Position numbers and translations under genes: made by a program. Below, in pieces: positions 24,151-37,295 of a stretch of DNA of 64,000 nucleotides. Source of the stretch: Nymphaea colorata. Lineage: Eukaryota; Streptophyta; Magnoliopsida; Nymphaeales; Nymphaeaceae. The DNA lies in NCBI RefSeq assembly GCF_008831285.2, contig NC_045146.1:1178001-1242000 (forward strand), given 5' to 3'. Each line of letters opens with the position of its first letter. The first letter of the stretch is position 1. The notes under the pieces were generated by a model that was not told the origin of the DNA, did no database searches, and was given only the letters and a program-made list of their open reading frames with translations.

Positions 24151-27100
24151 AGAGCCTGACATGTGGAAACAAAAAGAAAACAAAGAGACAGAGAGAAATG
24201 AAACGGTAAAATTGAGACCAGAAGTGTACATTGAAACGAGAACCTGAATTATTAGTTTTTGTCAAGTGACTGAAAACGCTACTCAAGTTCTAATAATTTG
24301 GTATGCTAGAGAAGCTAAAAAGAAGGTGAAGAAAATAAAGGAATAACGGAAGTCTTTATGATGTGAAGCAACCTTCAGAAATAATCACAGCTAGTGGAGC
24401 ATAGCTTTTAGGAGAGCAAAGATTTTCAACACAGGAAACTAAGGCAACTTATATACGGAAACAATGTCTATATTATGAACCTTGCTAAGAATGAGCCACC
24501 ATTTTCTGCAGGGACATATGCAATAGATTACCTTGTCTGCCAATGGAGCACTCTGAGCTAGAAAATTCACAAGTTCCCCTCTTTTCTTGTTATACATTGT
24601 TCTGACATTATCCAAAACAAACTTCTCCCTTCCAATGTCCTCATCTATCCGCTCTCTGTTCCAGATCAACTGCTTAAGTTGTTCCTCGGATTCAAGTATG
24701 CTCAGTGTCGTTGACGAAGCATTCAAACTCACAGGAAACCTCACATCGATGTCTTCCCTAGAATAAGAAAGAAGAGAAATGATTAGAAAACAGATGAGTG
24801 AGTATTCCTGAAGCAAGCAAGTTTTGCATAAACAAAGGATTTACAAACACGCATATACTTGGACCCAAAATTAAAAAAAGGAAATGGAATCTTGCTTTCA
24901 GAGCATATGGCTCACGAAACGGCAAAAAGACAACACCACAAAAAGTTTTAAAGACAATTGTGGAAGACAATTAGACATATGAGTGCCAAAAGGAGATCTC
25001 CTCAAGATTAAAATAACATGCATTGGTTATATTGGCATTTTCAAGAAAAAAATATTACAGAGCATATATAAACAGACAATTGAATATGGTTTTATTACCT
25101 CCGGCCAAGCTTAAACACACCACAGCTTTTAATCATTCCACCATCCAAGGAGAGGGCACCGTCACTTATGTATGGAATAGCAAGTTCCATATCGGCTCTG
25201 GTCCTATACACTTGCAAACGGGAGAAAAGGGCATAAAACAATGTTTCTCTCAACCCATGGCCAGATGACGTAACATATTTCAAATGCATAACGTCCACAG
25301 TAATCATATTCACTGCAAAGCCAAGAAAGCCAGGTGGGTATTCCCCAGTTGGAAGTCTAGGCTTCAACAAATCAAGCCTTTTCTGTGGATCCTCCTTCAC
25401 ATGTTTTCCTACATAAGGCCTGTTCTCATACAAGAAGATGGAAACTCACTCAGTATTTTCAATCCATTATCAAGATGAAATTCCTTCCATACAATATAAA
25501 TTATCACATCATACAATATGCTGATCCACCCAATCCAGTGAATGAAGATGTTAGTCTAGAAAACAGGAATCCTGCACCTCTAATGCTCCTGCTAAAAAAC
25601 AGCAATTTGTTTAAGGATCTTGCCTTAGATCTTCAAGGCAAATTGCCAGGAATCTTCCACTGATAGGTCTTCTGATACTTGTCCCAAGTCCATGTAGGCC
25701 AGATCTTAAGTCTATCTTGCCCTCACCATCATACTTTTCAAGAGCTTTTATGCCTTCATACGTCTTGCACACAATTGCCAACATCTTCTCCAATCCGAGG
25801 TACTCTGAAAAAAGCCTGGAGAAAGTTGTCATGACATGCTAACTATTAAAAAATGCCAAGCGTATCTTCTCTGCTTTTAGTAATCAAACTCTGCCTCATC
25901 AGGTATTTGTAATTAACCAAATAACACAAAAATGTGTGAAGAAGTACACCGACAACATCTATTGTCAAGTTAAAGAAAAGATCAAGCAAAGAGAACTTTT
26001 ACACAAATAACCTGCTAAGGTTATCATCTGGTGCCTTTCCAAGTGTTGCAACTATACCAAGAACATCTTTGAACAAAAGGCAATCCGCTGTTTGCAAGCC
26101 TTTTATCCGACATAATAGACCAGCGGCTCTTTTGTCCTGCAGTAATATCTGATCAACAGTTTCTTGTTCAGCTTGCTTGTTTTCACCATTGTGACAAAGG
26201 GCTTCAGCTTTCTTTGATGAACGATGCGATCGGAGGTTACCTGTTTCAGTGACGGTATTACATGTAACTACAGCTGAAAAATCATCTTGTTTTAGGTTTG
26301 GAATATTTCTGTATCATTTTTCCTAAAGAGCATGAGATAATCTGATGCTTTTGTAGACAAATGCGACATGAAAATAGAGCCATAGAGGTATCAATCGTCA
26401 GATATGACGTGAAGATTGTCTTGTTCTTCTACTAAATGAGATCCCATTCTAAAACAGTTTTCAATGTATGCAACTGCATCACTAATGGGAGAACAAATAT
26501 GCTGCCAACTTTTCTTTGCAAGGGATGAAAAGGGTGATGAAATAAAGATTTTGGAAACTCCAAATTTGGTTGTGCTCAGCTTGTCATGTTTACTAGCAAG
26601 AAAAGGAAATGATCTGCCATGTTTTCCATTGGCTAACCAAAAAATGACCTTTGCATGCCTAGATTTTTCTCCGGGACTGGAATATTGGACTAGAATAAGT
26701 ATCACCAGCAGGTTTAATGCAAATTCATGCTTAACTCAAGAAAAATGGTGCTGTTCAGATTTATCAACCTGTGTGATCCTTGCAAATTAAAACAAACATA
26801 AGAACCTTTGATGTCTTTGATTGAGTTGTCTAAGTTATAAGACTGAATCTTCAAATGTTCTATTTTTTCCTCATGATGTTTGATTTTGTATCCCAGCTTT
26901 TGTAGATCTTCTTCAAGCCTCTGCAAGTAAGCAAGTTAGAAAAACTCAGGAGAATGGGTCTCACCTTCCAAATAATATTATTTGCTTTCAGATGCATGGA
27001 TAAAATCAAGAAAATATTACAATATGTCCCGAGTGAATATAAAGTAATCCAGCAAGGAGACAGCCAACTCAGATGCCCCATGCTCCATTGAAGCATACCT

Positions 27101-27702
27101 TAGTTTGACCTAGGACCATCTCCATATTGCATTCATTTTGCACAGCATTTGTTTTATTTGTAGCCAAATTTCCTCCATCAGATATCACGATGGCCAATTC
27201 TGGATGTAGCACTGTTGAACAGGAAGGAGGGGCTTGACTCTGAACAGCACCAACAAACTGATTTTAATGCACTATTTATTTAAAGTTGAAACTTGAAAGT
27301 TGACATAAAAAGCCACAAACATATCTTTATAATAACAATGGAAGCATTCACACATAACAGTTTATCTTCCTCTTCCTCCTCTCCTAGACAAAGAAATTGA
27401 TGAAAAATCTCAACCACCAAAAAAAGCAACATCAACCTTAACAAATTTCCTTTAAAATTTTACAACATTACACTTCAAGAATTAGTTAAAAAATCAAATG
27501 GACATTAACAAGCTTGGAGTCAGAGGTATCATGGCAATAGTAACCAAAACTTGTGGTCTTAGTAGTCAAAAGCGGCCTATGCTTTAGGCATCCACCCTCT
27601 TGACTAGGCTGCGCCACCTAGATACCTAAGTTTTTTTCCTCATTTTTTTAAAAAAAGGTTTTTACTTTGTTTTTCTCCTATTTCTTCCTCTTCTTCTTCT
27701 TC

Positions 27703-27750
<48 letters not shown>

Positions 27751-28993
27751 TAGTTTTACAATTTCTCATTCATATTCTTCTGCCTTCCCCTTTTCTGTAA
27801 TTGTTTTTTTCTTCTCCATTTCCTTCTCCCTCTTCTCCATCCTCGGTTTTTTTCCCTTCATAAATTATTTTTAGCCTGCCTATAACCCAGGTGCTTACCT
27901 AGGTGCCGCCTAGGCCTTTTTGAAGGGCCAGCACCTAGGCCCGTCCAGTGTCTTCGTCTACTGAGAAAATTCCAACAAGAAACTTTGTCAGCTAAGTTAC
28001 GGAAAACATGGTAGATCCTTCCTCTAATTTTAAATGGCATGTAATACAATCGAGCTGGAAAATTCTTGTCGAAAACAGTAGACCCGAAAAAAAAAACATG
28101 TAACTTGAAGGTGATTAAGGCTTCCCAATCTTTACGGAGTCCGTTTTGCATCAATGCAAGTGATGCTTGAACTTGATCATGCAAAAGTAAGCAAAGAGTA
28201 AAATACACGACAATCGAGGTAGATTTGTGCAAATAAAAGAAAAAAATTAACTTCGATGTACCCACTATGCATAAGATGATCGTGGAGTTCCTTATCCACT
28301 ATCCATTAGATGATGATCGTAACAGACTGGTAGCTTGGTATGAAGAAGACACATTGAACATAAGCAAGGAAGTAGGAGCAGAAATACTATATCGACAGTG
28401 TTTTCCATAAGGTGAATTGGTGAGTACAACAGCACATGGATATTGCATTCAGAAAGAAAGTTCAAATTACAAAGAAGAGAAAGCACTGCAACGGGCAATG
28501 CAGGAAGTTTGCAACATATCCGGAAATATTCTTTCCGCACTTCATCAGCAATGGCTGCCATTTCCAAGTAAAATGTAGCAATGTCACAACCAACTCCCCA
28601 ACAGCAGAGCACAACTGACATTGACAAAATTCCGACGATGAACACAACCAACTGCAGAAACCTTCAATCCCAAGATAACCCATTACAGCAAACACGGCCA
28701 AAAATCAGAAAATCATCCAAGGGTGGCAACGGGAAACCTTCAATCCCAACATAACCCGTTACACATGGGAAAAACCAGAACCCTAGTATTAACCCAAGGA
28801 AAAACCAAACAGAAACCAACTGGGGAGCGACATTTGATCGTATTTACCTCTAAAATTCACGACCACGAAAACTAACCATCCCTAACTGAAGTTTTCCACC
28901 AAAATCACGAAAACTAAGAACATTGTTCGAGGTGGGTGATTAAGAAATCACCTGACTCTGCCGAAACATTGGGGAATTCGACGAGCCCCACAT
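24120..28993 (-). CDS. DMS3: DMS3 (DEFECTIVE IN MERISTEM SILENCING 3), SMC-hinge protein, complete, 433 aa
   Basis: Eight exons: 28993-28952, 27239-27099, 26920-26806, 26240-26012, 25815-25624, 25419-25099, 24757-24532 and 24155-24120. All phases agree (0,0,1,2,2,2,0), and Arabidopsis DMS3 is 420 aa. DMS3 is part of the DDR complex (DRD1, DMS3, RDM1) that loads RNA polymerase V for RNA-directed DNA methylation. Domains: N-terminal coiled coil ([20 protein letters not shown], about 62-100), then the SMC flexible-hinge region with [70 protein letters not shown]-like [19 protein letters not shown] and [12 protein letters not shown], then a C-terminal coiled coil ([16 protein letters not shown]). 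Intron 5 starts GCAAGA, so it is a GC-AG intron. The first exon ([14 protein letters not shown]) is chosen because it ends at GTGATT in phase 0. The GMI1-like gene lies upstream on the same strand. Confidence 0.92.
27540..27960. mobile_element. AGGC-type MITE-like repeat in DMS3 intron 1, with (TTA)n microsatellite
   Basis: One end has GGCCTATGCTTTAGGCATCC and CTAGGCTGCGCCACCTAG; the other has CCTAGGTGCCGCCTAGGCC and GCACCTAGGCCCG in opposite orientation. The middle holds CTT repeats and an ATT/TTA run at 27702-27749. Similar ends occur at 45205-45850 and 49745-50665. No target duplication was confirmed. Confidence 0.5.
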
Positions 28994-30791
28994 GAGAGCA
29001 ACGGAGAGCAAACCGCCCAAAGCACAACAAGCAAGTTATGGGCCTAGCTGGGCCATGGCCTCCAAGAAGTTTAGAAGAAGCGGGTAAAAAAGAGAAATGA
29101 ACGAAGGGGAAGAGTTTGACTGCTACGCTGCAGTACAGCAGTGATGGAAAGTGTCATCAAATTTGATGCCAAATGGGCTCTTGGACTCTGCAGTTTCTGA
29201 CAGGTGACGAACATTTAGTTTGCGTCCGGTGGCGAGTCGGGTATGACCCGATTCATACCTTGCTGAATCCGATAGGCTTCGGATTTGATATGAAGAGAAC
29301 AGATCCGACTAAGTGGTAGGGTCAGATATACAGGGCCTTTCTTTGTTCAGTTCAATGATTTGCTGGGTGTCTCATATATAGAATCCATATTGTTTGTATC
29401 ATTACAAAAAAAAAAATCATTCTTTCTTTACTTTATTATTGTTTATGAAATTACATGCTATATCTACATGGCTTGGATATCACACGAATTTTTACACCAA
29501 CCGCTGGTCCGACCAGAATTCCAATCAAAATCTTATATTTTTAATGTAAAAATGCATAAGAATATTATTTTCTAGTGTATGAAACAGATTAGTTTCAGAT
29601 TTGGTTTATTGTTGTTGTTGTTGTTTTGCCATTAGCAAAGCCCATCGTCACCGTACTTGTCAAGGTAAAAACTGTAATGGGTAGCATTGAAAATGCATGA
29701 AAACTAAGATCCAAACTGAATATTTCATATTCAAACAGATTTGGATTTAAGAGTAACCTTAGTGAAAGTTGTGCATATCTCGTTTCACAGATCCGGTTTT
29801 GATTCTCATAGAAAATCTGACATGGTTTGGTGTTGGAGTTCCAGTCAACTCCTGCTAAGCGTCCCTGGATCTCTTAGGTATAAAATTCCTAATGCATCCT
29901 CAACACTGATATTTAAGAGTCGCTTCTACCAATTGATATAGAGAAGAGCACTTCGGATCACAACCTTAATCCACGGATGCACAGCGTTTGAATGGAGACA
30001 GCTAAAAACAATACAAAATGGGTAGGAATCAAGTCTGATAGAGGAAAAAACTTCAAAAGGTTGTTGATTCTTGGAGTCGAGTCTGAATGTTTCCTAGCTA
30101 CTCTGACAGGTTCGAAGTATTAAGACAATCAACGGTTTCATTTAGTTGTATCTGCATCGGTTTCGGCGCCATATATATCACTTGAGGCAGATACGTTGGC
30201 TTGTATCATGCTCGTTTTCGATTTTTTATTTGAAAATTAATTAGTAAATATTTAAAACATTTCCTGCTTTCCCACGCTCTCCCGTTCGTCCAAATATGGT
30301 TCTGTGTATTGGCATTGACATTCAGAATCTGTCTTATCATAATGGCATTACGGTGTGCACTGTTGCTCTTAGATAATTTGTAAATTTCAAGCTCCTTTTT
30401 GCTTTTACAAATTTTGGCTCAAGTTTCTTGGGTTCAAGATGGTGGAGCACTTACGGCAGGTTGAAAAATGCTCCCATCTGCTCCGCTTATATCCAAAGTT
30501 AAATTAATTAAGTACTAAAGTCAGCAGAGTTGGGTTAAGCCCATGAACCAGTACCTTTAAAATTGCATTGACAAAAGGACCAGAAGGAAATTTGAAGAAC
30601 ATGCACTTCTTGAGGAAATCAAGGAGTTCTCCTTATTTGTGAAGGAGACAAGACTCCAAGTTCTCATAATATATGTCAAATGTATTTAGTTTCTAACAAA
30701 TGAGTGGGGTGCGGGTGCTCGAGCTAGCATGGATGCAGATGCAGCAATTTTCAAAAAAAAAAAAAAAAAATATTAGGCGCACGTGTGGTGA

Positions 30792-30826
<35 letters not shown>

Positions 30827-31400
30827 CTATTGTATAGTTAATTAACTGTTTAACAGTCATATTTATCTATATCTATATTTTAGTTATTATGAACCATTTG
30901 CACTAGAGCTAGTTTAGTGAGGCGTGTGTCTAACATAATCAGATTTCGGTTGACCGTAAGGGACGTGCCATGTAGAAGAAGCACCAGCACCTGATGTGGG
31001 TGCGGCGGCGCTTTAGGAGCACCCAGACCCAGGTGACATAGGAAAGCAGGTGCATAATGAGAGGAAAGAGGACATTCATCGGGATATAATGAGTTCTCCC
31101 TTCACCTTTCTCTCGAGCTTTGCAGTCGATAAATAGAGTTCGCTTACATGGAATGGAGGAGCCTCGAGTGAAAAAAGAGGAGAGTATATTTCTGCTGCAG
31201 GAGGATTTGGAAAGAGAAGTTGAAAACTGCTCTGTCTAATTAAATGGACCCAATGCCAAAAATGCCTGGTTCTGAATGGATTTGCTGGGACTTCCTTTCA
31301 AGAATGATGGGATTTTCCTTCAAGAATGGTGGAACATTATTAATAAGTGATATTACTAATCCGACAAAGGAGTCTTTGAAAATAAGAAAATGCTGCAGGG
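28994..31400. other. Region upstream of DMS3, toward GMI1; no gene seen
   Basis: The first few hundred bases are the DMS3 promoter/5'UTR side. At 29215-29340 and 29690-30130 there are GGATCCGA/ATCCGAC-type motifs of dispersed-repeat style. Poly-A at 30751-30768 and a (TA)n run at 30793-30822. No transcription unit identified. Confidence 0.4.
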
Positions 31401-31404
31401 AACT

Positions 31405-31640
31405 AACAAATTATTCTTAGTCTTCATTCCATGGAAAGAGGGAGCAACAACGTCAAAGATTTTGACTTGTGGCTGAATGTAACTTGTTTGAAATTATCAC
31501 CAAAGTCTTAGCGGAGATCATCAACTCTATACCAAGGTGCATTCCTCAAGGGTCATAGCTTTCAAGACAATATCTACCTTGTGCATGAAGTAGTTGAAAT
31601 GGTAAAAAAATGTAGCTATATTTTAGTGATAGTTCGTGAA
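31405..31640 (+). pseudogene. LINE (L1-type) reverse transcriptase relic
   Basis: Broken frames read FIPWKEGATT then KDF-like, KVLAEIINS and CIPQG then FQDNIYLVHEVVEMV. This follows the order of plant L1 reverse transcriptase (IPKK...KDFRPISL...KVLANRL...QSAF..GRSIQDNI..AHE). Stops and frameshifts show it is dead. Limits are approximate; neighbouring sequence to about 33250 may be more of the same element. Confidence 0.55.
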
Positions 31641-33589
31641 AGCATGAGGCATAAGATAGAGAGTTAACATGATGTTGGAGCAGACTACAACACATACTTA
31701 TCAAGAAGGTGCTCTATAATTAAGTTGGCGGAAGCCGATGGCTTGACATTGAGTTGTACTTACTGAGAGGATGATACTCTACAAGACAGAAGAACCAACC
31801 GTTAATTTTATAAAAATGCCGGATAAAATTGAGACAAGATCGAGATATCATATCTGCAAATGAAAGTATTTTCAATACCTTTAATCTTTCACTGCAACCC
31901 CACTGGGGATCTCCTCATATATATATATGGATCGTTCAACTAGAGGGGGTCCCAGCATATTCACTTGCCGAAGGACAAGGCATGAGCAGGACAGATACTA
32001 CTTAAAGTAGCAGCCAAGAGTAATACATTTTTGGATTCCAACAGGAGAATTCCGAGATTGGGGCATAAAGACAAGAAATACCAAAGCTTTCCTGATTAGT
32101 TCTTGCCAAGGGATATAAAAAGAGATGGACTCCAAGGCTGATTCTACAGTATTAAGTAGAGCACACTATCAATGGTCTTAATAGCATCAGCTCAGCAGCA
32201 CAGACCAAACTTGGTATACGCTCTATTCTGAAGTGTGATCGTAAAAGCAGTCCTCAAAAGAAATTGGGCCTCTGACTCTAGAAGGCCAAACTCTTGGCTC
32301 GATATACAGAGAGACCCAAAAACTAGCTCCTTCCCTGTAGGTAGGATGGGATCTCTTGCTGAGATCAGGATGGTGGCTTTCAAGTCTGACCATCTGTAGC
32401 AAAAACAAATGTAGGGAGTTTAGCAGCATGTCTCTCATGAGAGAGGCTATTTGTCCTCAAAAGCCCTTGGCCTTTTTACCAGTGATCTTGTTTAAAGGGA
32501 GCTTTCCTAGAACTCCTTCCACTCTATATTTTGCTTCCCAAGCTTTCCTTGCCACACATGATCGGTTAAACAATGGGTGATCTCCCTCCCGAGCAGGTGT
32601 GAAATGGGTTCCAACAGTGAAGAAACTAATACACGTATCTTCCTGCAGTGTTCTATATCACAAGTTGCTTGGATCAAAGTGATGAAACCTTTTGCCAGGA
32701 AAAGAGTGTTGTAGCCTTCATTTATGGAGATGTGGAGAAAATAGTCAAGCGTATCAATTCAAGATAACACTATTAGAAGGGCTTTAGGTTGTAGCTTGGA
32801 GTCTATGAAAGAAGGGGAGTGTTGAAAAAGATGGTGAAAGTAGAACTCCATGAGAAATTGGTAAAAATGCTTTATCAAGGCCCAAGGGAAGTGGCAGTTC
32901 CACGCATGACAGGGAGCAAAAACTAGGTGGTTGCTACATGGAGGTGGTTGAGGGAGTGGGACTTAGCTTTCAAGGATGAGCTGTCGTGAGCAACTTCCGC
33001 AAACTGGCTTTGCCGTAAGAGGCTATCAATGTAAGTGGCTCCATGTTGGAGGAAACCATTGACGGAAGTTAGAACCAGAGACAGGAGTAATTAGCAAGCC
33101 GTCCTTATTTTTTAGGCATCTCGAATGGACTCACTGGAAACAACCGATAATGCTCTCAAAGGGAAAAGGGTGTTGCTAAAGAAGCTTGCTACGGTTTTCT
33201 CTAGGGTGCTTTCGATAGCCCTAGATTTAAGATCCAAGGGCCAGATCGACTAATAAATTAAGGGTTTTAACAAACTTTTGAAGTCCAAAACCATGGTTTT
33301 GGTATTCAGGTTTTAGATTTGCACAAGAAATCATGGCGGAAAGAAGCAATAGCTGGCGGGCATCAGCCATTGCCGAGAAAGAGAGAGAACCCCATATACA
33401 CCCATTAAGGGTCTCGGAGTAAGGGAATTGAGGGTTTGTATAGAGCAGAACAAGTAATCCTCAACGAATGTCGAGAGTTTCAGACTTCAGAGAGAGGGAG
33501 AAACCCTCAAACGGTTTTGACAAGGTCTAATAAACCCTTAATGATCGTCAAGAGTTGCAGATAGAGACTGAAAACCCTCGATAGCCATT

Positions 33590-33590
<1 letters not shown>
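31641..33590. other. Probable degraded remainder of the LINE; no intact frame
   Basis: The longest frames are below 80 codons and none shows endonuclease, RNase H or zinc-knuckle motifs clearly. The bulk base composition (AAGG/TTGG-rich, moderate GC) resembles decayed coding sequence. Assigned by proximity only. Confidence 0.3.

Positions 33591-33629
<39 letters not shown>
33591..33629. repeat. (GA)n microsatellite
   Basis: About 39 bp of uninterrupted AG repeats. Confidence 0.95.
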
Positions 33630-33631
<2 letters not shown>

Positions 33632-33944
33632 ATGAAAGCCACTGGAGGACCCTCTGTTTGTTTGCCGTCGTTGCCATTGATGTTGGCTACTATTTTCTTA
33701 CATGATGCGGTCGCCGCCGCTCGCGATCACCTTCGCCTGACCACTCATACGTTTACATTTAAAAGGAACTACCCCTAAAATCTCCTACCAGAGGTGAACC
33801 ACGAGCTTTTGCTGCCTGGCACCGGCCATGACCCCAACAGGTGGGGCCTCGCTGCTTCGCCTATCTCATCCTCCAGACCCCTCGGCGTCTACGGGAATTG
33901 AACAAATAGAGATTGCCCGTGTCTTCGAGATTTCTCCACATTAC

Positions 33945-35420
33945 CAAGGACCGTTTGGTCGGGGGTGAAATTTAACTTGGTAAGTTTACCATGGTAAATT
34001 TTTTTAGAAAAATTTAGTCGATGAAATTTCACCTTCTTTCAATACGAGACCCTGTTTGATTGTCGGATAAAATTTAACGTGGTAAATTTAACCATGTTTG
34101 ATGAACATAAAGAATTTAACATGATAAAAAATTTAACCTGAAAAATGTTAAATTTAAAAAGAAAATAATAGAAGAAAAAAGAAATGGCAGAAGCCCAGTT
34201 CAAACTGCAGACAAAAGAAATTAAACTTTTGACACAAAAACTAAAATATGTAAGCAACATATGTTAACATTCGCCTGTCCAGATAAGTCTGCATCTGTTG
34301 GTTGATGTGCAAGCAACAGGGTCTTACAGTTCATGTGCAGGTCATGGTTCAAGATTAAAAATGGTAATGTACGAGTGCTGAATGAGAGCTCCAGAGCTCC
34401 ATCTTATGCGTAACTTAGATTGTGCAGTGAGTAGCTTTGGACTGTAGGTTGGAGAGGGGCAGTCTACATGCTTCCCTTTTAGCTCCTGCAAGCCAGTTGC
34501 AGAAGAACAGGATCGAGATGTACCGAGCATCTGTTACTGTGCATACCATGCTTCCAACATACATGAAGTGTCCCTCCCTCTCTCTCTCTCACACATTTCA
34601 AGTCATCATGATGCATATATCATCCATTTTAAACATATGCATGTTCAACATTATAAGCCAAAATGAACAAGCGTTTAATGAAGCAGGAGTCGAAGCTCTG
34701 ATGATGGGAGGCCGCAAGAGTCAACAGGGAAAGATGTCAAGGATGATGTCCGAAATAAAAAAACAGTGAATTTAGTATTTCTACACTGATAAGCAGCAGG
34801 AGCTAAAAAAATCAAAAGACAGAAAATGAGCCACAACTTAGGGCATCAAACGCCCAAATCAGACGCCTATGCACCTCAACTACAGTGGCAGACTGTCCCT
34901 GTGGCATAGGGAAATGAGCGACAACTTAGGTTATTAGAGAAAGGGGAAAAGGGAAGGCATCAGAGAGAGAAAGGGAGAAAGCGTACCGGCGGTGGAGCGG
35001 AGACGTGACGGCGCAGAGGCGACGGTCTCTGTGGCAGAGGGGAAGAAGCGACAACTTAGGGCATCAGAGAAAGGGAGAAAGAGAGGGAATCAGAGAAGGA
35101 GAAAGGGAAAAAGCCTACCAGCGGTGGAGCGAAGAGGCAACGGCGATGATGCGACCTCCTTCCACTCTGGTGCGATGTGAGAAGGCTCGAGGGAGGAGGA
35201 GCTGCGGTGCGATGTGAGCTGCCGAAGCAGGTCGTGCGCTGAGGAGGAAGGTCGAGCGCCCGAAACAACGAGCGGGTGGAATTCCACCCGCTCCCTTTTG
35301 GGTTAAACGGGTGGAATTCCACCCCGTTTGACGGGATTTCAATTGGACGGGTGAAATTTCACCTGCCCATACAAATTTCTCCTCCCTCGATGGATTTCAC
35401 CCGCCCATCAAACGGGCCCC
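33945..35420. mobile_element. MITE-like element with GTTTG...GGTGAAATT terminal repeats
   Basis: The left end reads GGACCGTTTGGTCGGGGGTG and continues AAATTTAAC. The right end, read inward, is GGGGCCCGTTTGATGGGCGG then GTGAAAT. A further GTTTGAT...GGATAAAATTTAACGTGG copy near 34050 suggests nested or repeated ends. The right part (about 34930-35220) has a duplicated GGGAGAAAG...CTACC(A/G)GCGGTGGAGCG segment, GC-rich and exon-like. No transposase. The target duplication could not be fixed, so the superfamily (Harbinger or hAT) is open. Confidence 0.5.
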
Positions 35421-35551
35421 AAGGGAATGCACGAAACAGCATTGTTTTAAGATCCAAGCATCTAAAATCAGCGTCAAATCTACAGGTACCGATGTGGTTG
35501 GGCGAATTTTCTCACGCTCAGGCAGCAGTTTTTCAATAAACTGGGTCTGCT

Positions 35552-36519
35552 GAATTTGATAAAGTTAGTACTTGATATAATACCTGCTGGGCATACATTG
35601 GCTGACTGCTATGGACGAAAATGCAATATTATTTGTGAATTTCCAAAAATACCCTTGGTTTATGCAAACAGTTTCTTAGAAACTGGAAGTTGGGAAGGGC
35701 AAGCAGAGGCAGATGTAAGTGTGAGATGCATGGGGCATGCGCCCCACTGAACTCATTATAAAACCTTGTTTTTAATGATTGGATCCGAATAGATTTAGGT
35801 TTAACCATATAGATCATCCCCACTACCCCAAGGCCAATTGAGAATTTCATATATTTAATGCTCCATAAACAAAAATCTCCGGCTCCGGCAGTGATGGCAA
35901 CTCGTGTCCAAATTTCATGAAATATATACACCATTACGTTAGAAGGCTCTTCTTATTATGTCACACCATAACTCACCAAATAAATCTATCTGCATTGTGA
36001 ATAGTCATCAACAATGGTAAAAAAATAATGTGCACCGGTGAGTTATGGTGTGCCATAAGAAGAGCTTTCTAACGTAATGGTGTATATATTTCATGAAATT
36101 TGGACACGAGTTGCCATCACTGCCGGAGCCGGAGATTTTTGTTTATGGAGCATTAAATATATGAAATTCTCAATTGGCCTTGGGGTAGTGACCCAAGTCT
36201 CGTGGGGATGATCTATATGGTTAAACCTAAATCTATTCAGATCCAATCATTAAAAACATATATGGTTAAACCTAAATCTATTCAGATCCAATCATTAAAA
36301 ACAAGGTTTTAGAATGAGTTCAGTGGGGCGCATGCCCCATGCATCTGACACTTACATCTGCCTCTGCTTGCCCTTCCGAACTTTCAGTTTCTAAGAAACT
36401 GTTTGCATAAACCAAGGATATTTTTGGAAATTCACAAATAATATTGCATTTTCGTCCATAGCAGTCAGCCAATGTATGTCCAGTAGGTAATTATATCAAG
36501 TACTAACGTTATCAAATTC
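35552..36519. repeat. Large inverted repeat (arms about 430-480 bp, loop about 59 bp)
   Basis: The left arm, 35552-35977, is nearly the exact reverse complement of 36037-36519. For example ACCATTACGTTAGAAGGCTC (35931-35950) pairs with GAGCTTTCTAACGTAATGGT (36063-36082). The right arm is longer because it carries a small insertion (GACCCAAGTCTCGTGG near 36191) and a 43-bp tandem duplication containing GGTTAAACCTAAATCTATTC (about 36217-36302). The loop is 35978-36036. No long frame crosses it. It would form a very stable hairpin if transcribed. Foldback transposon or recent palindromic duplication. Confidence 0.93.
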
Positions 36520-37258
36520 GGTTTTTGAATCGAGCAACCACATCAACTTAAATATCTTTCAATCCCTGAATCAGGCAGACAGCTCGAACGTTTGTGAAGC
36601 AAAAGAATCATATCAGTCACCCTTCATGCAAAAAAGCCAAAATTGCTACACTTCCTCAAAATGCCAATTTGCTATAGAAGCATGGCAGGTTTGACATCGT
36701 TGGTTTTTTCCCTCTTCTTGCAAGCGCTTATGTTGCAGACCTCACAAATGACTGCAAGTTTGATTAAAGGGAGCACTTGATGAAGCCAACTTATTTCCTG
36801 CTAAGTGAATTCATATTTACACCAATAATTTTTAACAGTGGGTTAAAATCTTCAATATTATTTAGCATGAAAAGCTATTCACTAAGACTTGCTGGGTCAG
36901 CAATCTTAAAGTCGATAATTTGAACATAGTCAACGTTTAACATTTAATACACATCAAACTATAAACTTTGTAGGTGAACGTTCACACTTATGAGCTTGAA
37001 AGACCCCCATTCCCTCTACCTCCGAGGTCTTCAGCTGTGTCGATCTCAGCAATGGCAACTGTGTACAATCTACCCTATCACACCACCTTAAGACACAGAA
37101 CTATAGACCTATGAAAATCAAACTAAAAGACATTTCTTACATGCCCCTAGCCTGACCTGTTACCCAATGCCCTTTGAAGCTAGCTAGAGACTTTACTATT
37201 GAAACAAAAACCCAGTGGCTTCCCTTGTATTAAGAGAAGTAGGCATCTAGAATTAATA

Positions 37259-37295
<37 letters not shown>

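Noticed and set aside
34992-35342. Overlapping Arg- and Ser-rich frames on both strands
   Set aside because: They lie in the purine-rich internal part of a MITE-like element and reflect its base composition.
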